In this document: piece by piece, positions 59,355-64,000 of the stretch
Numbering within the stretch: position 1 is the first letter of the stretch
Layout of the letters: each line of letters starts with the position of its first letter
NCBI RefSeq assembly: GCF_004379255.2
Contig: NC_056042.1
Span: forward strand, 18,213,901-18,277,900
Reading direction: 5' to 3'
DNA from: Salvia splendens
Taxonomy: Eukaryota; Streptophyta; Magnoliopsida; Lamiales; Lamiaceae
DNA: 64,000 nucleotides
The notes under the pieces: model-generated
Told to the model about the DNA's origin: nothing
Database searches by the model: none
Seen by the model: only the letters and a program-made list of their open reading frames with translations
Program-made: the position numbers and the translations under genes

Positions 59355-59380
59355 CTAGGGTTTAAGAGGCAGAAATCACG

Positions 59381-60676
59381 ATGAGGATCGACGAGAAAAT
59401 TGCTGTAGAGAAGTTCGACGGATCTGATTTCGGATTTTGGAAGATGCAGATTGAGGATTACCTATACGGTAAAGATCTCTGGAAGCCTTTAAAAACCATA
59501 TCTGAAAAGATGGAACAGGAGGAGTGGGAGCTGCTGGACAGAAAAGCGATGAGCGCGATTAGGCTATCGTTGTCCAAGGATGTGGCTTATCACACGACTG
59601 CAGCAAAGTCGACAAAGGAGATGATGAAGATCTCGGAGGACATGTATCAGAAACCATCAACTGCAAACAAGGTACATCTGATTAGACGATTGTTTAATTT
59701 TAGAATGCAAGAGGGAAAGCTGGTGCAACAACATCTCAACGAGTTCAACATGAGTACTTCGCAACTGAACTCGGTTGATATAAAATTCGATGATGAAATT
59801 CGTGCCCTGATTTTGCTATCATCTCTGCCTGAGAGTTGGGCTGGCACAGTGACAGCAGTTACTGCTGCAGAGACAAACCTAACAGTTGACAGAGTAAGAG
59901 ATCTGATGATTGGTGAGGAAGTTCGCTGGAGAGAATCAGAATCTTCTACTTCGGGATCAGCACAGAATACAGAACAGAGAGGCAGATCGAAGGGAAAGCA
60001 AAATCGTGGAAGATCAAATTCCAGAGGAAGGAGCCAATCCAAGAAGGATTTGGATAAAGTTAAATGCTGGAATTGTGATGAGTTTGGGCATTTTAGAAAT
60101 CAGTGTGAGGCACCGAAGAAGTATAAGAATAAGGATCAGAAGAACAAGAAGACAGCAAACGCTACCATGTCTGATGACGATGGCGAGGCGTTGGTCTTGA
60201 GTGTCAGTAGTATGATGGAATCGTGGGTATTGGATTTTGGAGCGTCGTTCCACTCCTGCAGCAATGTGGAGATAATGGAAGGCTACGTTTCTGGCGATTT
60301 TGGGAAGGTACATCTGGCTGATGACGAGCCCTTAGATATCGTGGGAAAGGGAAACGTGAAGGTAGTGATGTCCAATGGATCCGTGATAAAACTGAATGGA
60401 GTCAGACACATTCCTAGATTGCAGAGAAGTTTGATTTCGATTGGGCAGCTTGATGCAGAAGGGTACACCGTGACGTTTGGCTGCAACAATTGGAATATTA
60501 CCAAGGGAGCTATGATAGTAGCTCAAGGTAAGAAGGAGGGTACGTTGTATACCACAACTAACTCCAAAGATTGCATTGATATTGCAAGTGAGGCAAATAA
60601 TGCAGATTTGTGGCACTGTCGTCTTGGCCACATGAGCGAGAAAGGGATGAAGATAATGTGCACTGAGTTGGCCTGA
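59381..60676 (+). pseudogene. E8 gag and protease (431 codons, open)
   Basis: This encodes the structural protein and aspartic protease of a Tnt1-like element. The start at 59381 is the first ATG after the PBS. Order: Gag N-terminal domain (FGFWKMQIEDYL near residue 20, AIRLSLSKDV near 61), UBN2-type body to about residue 175, a basic Arg/Ser/Gly linker, zinc knuckle CWNCDEFGHFRNQC (residues 229-242), protease active site at 285-287, and GAG-pre-integrase domain (LWHCRLGHMSEKGM, from about 413). The protease site reads DFG where copia proteases have DTG or DSG, so it is probably inactive. A shift just before the TGA at 60674-60676 separates it from integrase. Confidence 0.9.
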
Positions 60677-61767
60677 AAACTGTTGAAGTTGGCCTGTGCG
60701 AGGATTGCGTGTTTGGGAAACAGAAAAGGGTGAGTTTCTCAAGAGGAGGCAGAAAATTGAAGACACAGAAGTTGGAGATGGTCCACACAGATCTATGGGG
60801 ACAGCACCTGTGAAGTCCCTAGGAGGCTCTGAATATTATATGACTTTCATCGACGACTCTACTTGAAAGCTATGGGTTTATTTTCTGAAGAGTAAATCCG
60901 ATGCGCTTGACGCTTTTAGGAAGTGGAAAGCCTTTGTTGAAACTGAAACCGGGCTGAAGGTGAAGTGTCTAAGATTCGATAATGGAGGAGAATATGAACT
61001 TGCAAAGTTCAAGGAGTACTGTACCCGAGAATGGAATCTGCATGGAGAAAACTGTGAAAGGAACTCCAAAGCAGAATGGAATCGCAGAGCGCATGAACAG
61101 AACGTTGAACGAGCGAGCAAGATGCATGAGATTGAAAAGTGGATTGCCAAAGAGTTTTTGGGCAGATGCAGTCAACACAGCTGCATTCCTAATTAATAGA
61201 GGTCCATCAGTTCCCTTGGAGTTTCGGATACCCGAGGAGGTTTGGACAGGAAAAGAGGTAAATCTATCTTTCCTACGCATCTTTGGTTGTGTTACTTATG
61301 CTCATGTTAGTTCCGTTGAGAGAAGCAAGTTGGATGCTAAATCTATTAAGTGTACGTTCATTGGTTATGGAGGCGATGAGTTCGGTTATAGACTCTGGGA
61401 TGAGCAGAACCGTAAGGTTATTCGCAGTAGAGATGTCATTTTCAATGAACAGGTATTGTACAAGGATAGATTGGAGGCGTCGAGTCCCAGCAGTTCTGAG
61501 CCACAAGTGGTTGAGCTAGACATCACAAACTCGAGTGGGAGCAAAGAGAGTCAGAATGCTGAAGAGGTGCTTGAAGAAGAACCAAGCACTCCACCACCGA
61601 CTATTCCGCTGCCTAAATCGACTAGAGAGCGACGCGCACCTGACAGGTACTCGCCCTCTAATTTATATTTGTTACTTACTGATGGTGGTGAGCCCGAGTG
61701 TTATGCAGAGGCCCTGATAAACGAAGGTGAAAAATTGCCATGGATGATGAGTTTGCCTCTCTTCTCC
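60670..61767 (+). pseudogene. E8 integrase, frameshifted
   Basis: After the shift, GLCEDCVFGKQKRVSF (zinc-binding cysteines) and MVHTDLWG (first catalytic aspartate) are read. A one-base change of frame follows near 60800, then FIDDST with a TGA in place of an Arg codon near 60863. RFDNGGEY (second aspartate) follows. Another shift near 61035 leads to the frame open to 61770: GTPKQNGIAERMNRT (catalytic glutamate), LPKSFWADAVNTAAFLINR, the copia-typical FGYRLWD and VIRSRDVIFNE, and a Ser/Glu/Pro-rich linker to reverse transcriptase. All three catalytic residues survive, but the frame is broken at least three times. Confidence 0.88.
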
Positions 61768-62690
61768 TGAATGGCACATGGGAGCTTGTAGAACTTCCTA
61801 AAGGGAAAAAGGCATTGCATTGCAAGTGGGTCTATCGAATCAAATGTGAAGCTGATGGTAGCAAGCGCTACAAGGCTAGGCTGGTTGTCAAGGGATTTGA
61901 GCAACGATACGGTATTGATTATACAGATGTGTTCACTCCTGTTGTGAAACTAACTACTATTCGTTTAGTGTTGAGTATGGTAGTTGCAGAAAATCTATTG
62001 TTACATCAGATGGATGTAAAGACGGCATTCTTTCATGGTGATTTGGAGGATGAGTTGTACATGACACAACCTGAAGGATTTGTAGTAAAAGGAATGGAAA
62101 ATCTTGTGTGCAAGTTGAAGAAGAGCTTGTATGGTTTAAAGCAGGCTCCAAAGCAGTGGTACAAGAAGTTTGATGGATATTGGCTATAAAAGATGCTACG
62201 CTGACCATTGTTGTTACTACAAGAGGTTTGACAAGAGCTATCTTATCCTGTTATTATATGTTGATGATATGTTGATCGCAGGAGGTGATCAAAAGGAGAT
62301 GGATAAGTTGAAAAGGCAATTGTCTGAACGATTCTTCATGAAAGATCTTGGAGAGGCTAATCAAATTTTGGGCATGAGAATCGAGTGTGACAAGGCCGCA
62401 GAAAAATTGTATCTTTCGCAAGCTGCTTACATTGGTAAGGTTTTGGAAAGATTCAACATGGATAATTCGAAGCCAGTAAGTGTGCCTTTAGGCAGTCACT
62501 TTAAGCTGTCAAAGAAGGAGTCGCCGAGTACAAAAGAAGAACGTGCTGAAATGAAGAAAATTCCTTATGCTTCAGCAATTGGCAGTATTATGTATGCAAT
62601 GGTGTGTACGAGGCCTGATATTGCACAAGCAGTGGGAGTAGTGAGCCGGTTCATGGGTGATCCGGGCAAGCAACATTAGGAAGCAGTTAA
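61740..62690 (+). pseudogene. E8 reverse transcriptase, frameshifted
   Basis: From 61740 the frame reads [36 protein letters not shown], and [19 protein letters not shown] (first catalytic aspartate region) to [16 protein letters not shown] shift near 62175 follows, then LLLYVDDMLIAGG with the YVDD active site intact at 62257-62268, MKDLGEANQILGM and YAMVCTRPDIAQAVGVVSRF. A TAG at 62677-62679 replaces what is normally Trp in the HWEAVKW phrase. Very Tnt1-like. The shift and stop preclude a full product. Confidence 0.9.
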
Positions 62691-63221
62691 ATGGATCCTT
62701 CGATACTTGAGTGTACTACAGAAAGTGTCTTATGTTTCAATGGCAAGAATGTCGAGCTGGCAGGTTATGTGGATGCAGACTTGGTGTCCAATGATCTTGA
62801 TGGGAGAAGAAGCACAACCGGGTATGTATTTACTTATGGTGGTACTGCTATTTCATGGACTTCTAAGTTGCAGAAGACCGTTGCTTTGTCTACTACAGAG
62901 GCTGAATATGTAGTTGCGACAGAGGCAAGCAAGGAGATGGTGTGGTTGCAGAGTTTCTTAGATGAACTTGGGAAGGAGAACAAGAGTAGCATACTCTACA
63001 GTTATAGTCAGAGTGCTATTTTCTTGACGAAGAATCCAACGTTTCATTCTAGGACAAAGCATGTGAAGATGAAGTATCATTACATCCGACACCTAGTGGA
63101 GATGAAAATCCTGCAACTTGTGAAGATACTTGGAAGTGAGAATTCTGCAGACATGTTTACTAAGGTGGTGACATTAGAGAAATTGAAGCTATGCATAGCT
63201 TCAATTGGCCTTGGAACTTGA
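62691..63221 (+). pseudogene. E8 RNase H and C-terminus
   Basis: This is the final domain of the copia polyprotein. After a shift, [20 protein letters not shown] (first aspartate), [22 protein letters not shown] (glutamate) and [19 protein letters not shown] are read. The block that normally reads DSQSA is YSQSA, a loss of a catalytic aspartate. The frame ends at 63219-63221, about 80 bp before the polypurine tract, as in intact elements. Confidence 0.88.
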
Positions 63222-63296
63222 AGAGAAGGTTAGGCGATGCTAAGCGGATGAAGGGATGAGATCACGAGGAAATGGTTGTTTAGGAGTTGTTAGTCT

Positions 63297-63309
63297 CCAA
63301 GTGGGAGAT
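63297..63309 (+). other. E8 polypurine tract
   Basis: CCAAGTGGGAGAT directly precedes the 3' LTR start TGTTAATT. Confidence 0.9.
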
Positions 63310-63601
63310 TGTTAATTATGGAGCCTAATTTATCTCCTACCATGTTTAGGATTTTGTTTCCTTGAAGTATTTTTTCCTTGTGATATATGTTTCCTAGTTT
63401 GACTAGAATTAGGGTTCTCTAGTTGCTTATAAATAGAGGTGCTCCCTCATTGTTAAATTATGCTTATTCTGAAATTATATAGTGAAATCCCTGGCTTGGC
63501 ATCGCCCCCAGACGTAGATACACATTGTATCGAACTGGGTCAACAATTTCTTGTGTTCATTCTCTTTCATATTCGTGATTGCCTGTGTTTATTTCCCAAC
63601 A
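63310..63601 (+). repeat. E8 3' LTR
   Basis: It is 292 bp. It differs from the 5' LTR at seven positions plus one T insertion. It is followed by ATAAT. Confidence 0.95.
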
Positions 63602-63606
63602 ATAAT

Positions 63607-63992
63607 ACCTCTTCATCTTGCAACACGTTAGACGACTCAGTCCTGTCACCGCCGGCGGTGGTGGGTGGCTCACTGGGCTCACTGGGCTGTGAACTCTGTC
63701 CAACCTCGGTTCGAACATCTACACGGGGATCATTAGTGCATGTTCTTCGGTTATGCCCCTCTTGTCCGCACCGACGACATCTGAGTACAAAGGTTCGTCT
63801 TAGTGACTCAGATCCATTCGCGTGATGACGAACATGGGGTTCTTCACGCCTCAGTTTCTTTGGCCGACCACGTTGTCGCTTCGTCCTCGGGGGTGCCATT
63901 TCAAATCCATCTGCAGAGGTATTCGGCCAATTATCCATCCCATTGATTAGATAGGGGACATTCTCGTACAGAATCGTCATTGTGGACCGCAA
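63607..63992 (-). pseudogene. MULE (MuDR-like) transposase, C-terminal end, cut by E8 and the window edge
   Basis: This is the tail of a Mutator-like transposase reading into the window from the right. It shows NGMDNWPNT, then a basic PPRTKRQRGRPKKLRREEP with an AT-hook-like RGRPKK, then a CCHC zinc knuckle CRRCGQEGHNRRTC, then a Ser/Pro/Glu-rich C-terminus. That order is typical of plant MuDR-type transposases after the SWIM finger. The DDE core lies beyond 64000. E8 sits five codons before the original stop (59027). As it stands, the frame would read ten more residues into the LTR (LLGNKHRQSRI) and stop at 63567, so the protein is hardly harmed by E8. The frame is open for the 130 codons visible; I call it a pseudogene because the gene is interrupted, but it might still be expressed. 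Confidence 0.75.
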
Positions 63993-64000
63993 ATAATAGC

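Larger units (their letters stand above)
59049..63601 (+). mobile_element. E8: Tnt1-like Ty1/copia element, 4.55 kb
   Basis: Short LTRs (59049-59339 and 63310-63601), PBS, one gag-pol region and a polypurine tract, flanked by ATAAT. Protein similarity is to the Tork/Tnt1 lineage. The LTRs differ by seven substitutions and one indel by eye. Several frameshifts and stops disrupt pol. Confidence 0.95.

Noticed and set aside
1..64000. CRISPR array, rRNA, tRNA or bacterial-type operon
   Set aside because: No regular spacer array and no rRNA or tRNA sequence was seen. The tRNA-like matches are only primer-binding sites.

Overview
The window is a plant nuclear segment, most likely from a eudicot. 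It has plant LTR-retrotransposon lineages with initiator-tRNA-Met primer-binding sites (TGGTATCAGAGC), a Stowaway-type MITE, a plant GRF zinc-finger gene and a MuDR-like (MULE) transposase end. I see no rRNA, tRNA or CRISPR. Almost everything is nested transposable elements. The only gene-like cellular sequences are two interrupted ones, the GRF gene and the MULE transposase 3' end. Element names E1-E8 are mine.

Layout. (1) 1-7663: relic of an Athila-like Ty3 element on the minus strand, with half of reverse transcriptase, RNase H, integrase and a long env-position ORF. (2) 7664-11725: 5' half of a Ty1/copia element (E2, minus strand: LTR, PBS, leader, partial gag), joined inside its gag to the Athila reverse transcriptase. 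(3) 11726-14653: AT-rich intergenic DNA with one MITE and the probable promoter of the GRF gene. (4) 15185-24354: a small GRF zinc-finger gene split by copia element E3 (15304-23997, plus strand), with a perfect 5-bp target duplication and an exactly restored reading frame. (5) 24992-58973: copia element E4 (minus strand, same family as E2 and E3), swollen to 34 kb. A Tekay/Del-like Ty3 element, E5, sits in its 3' LTR. A second, E6, sits in its leader. A solo LTR of the same copia family, E7, sits in its 5' LTR. (6) 59049-63601: a Tnt1-like copia element, E8, inserted with a perfect duplication five codons before the stop of a MULE transposase ORF that runs out of the window at 64000.

How it fits together. 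If all insertions are removed, the GRF gene (plus strand) and the MULE transposase (minus strand) converge with about 0.6 kb between their stop codons. That layout recalls two-gene MULEs, so the whole pile may lie inside one MULE. The nesting gives a relative order: the GRF/MULE locus first, then E3, E4 and E8; E5, E6 and E7 are each younger than E4.

No autonomous element is intact. The most interesting signals are four. A series of small stem-loops lies in the copia leader RNA and its stems persist between copies. Two separate copia insertions share the same reverse-transcriptase active-site lesion, suggesting a defective subfamily mobilised in trans. E5 has almost identical 3.2-kb LTRs around a pol region full of stops. 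One LTR carries a PBS on one side and a polypurine tract on the other.
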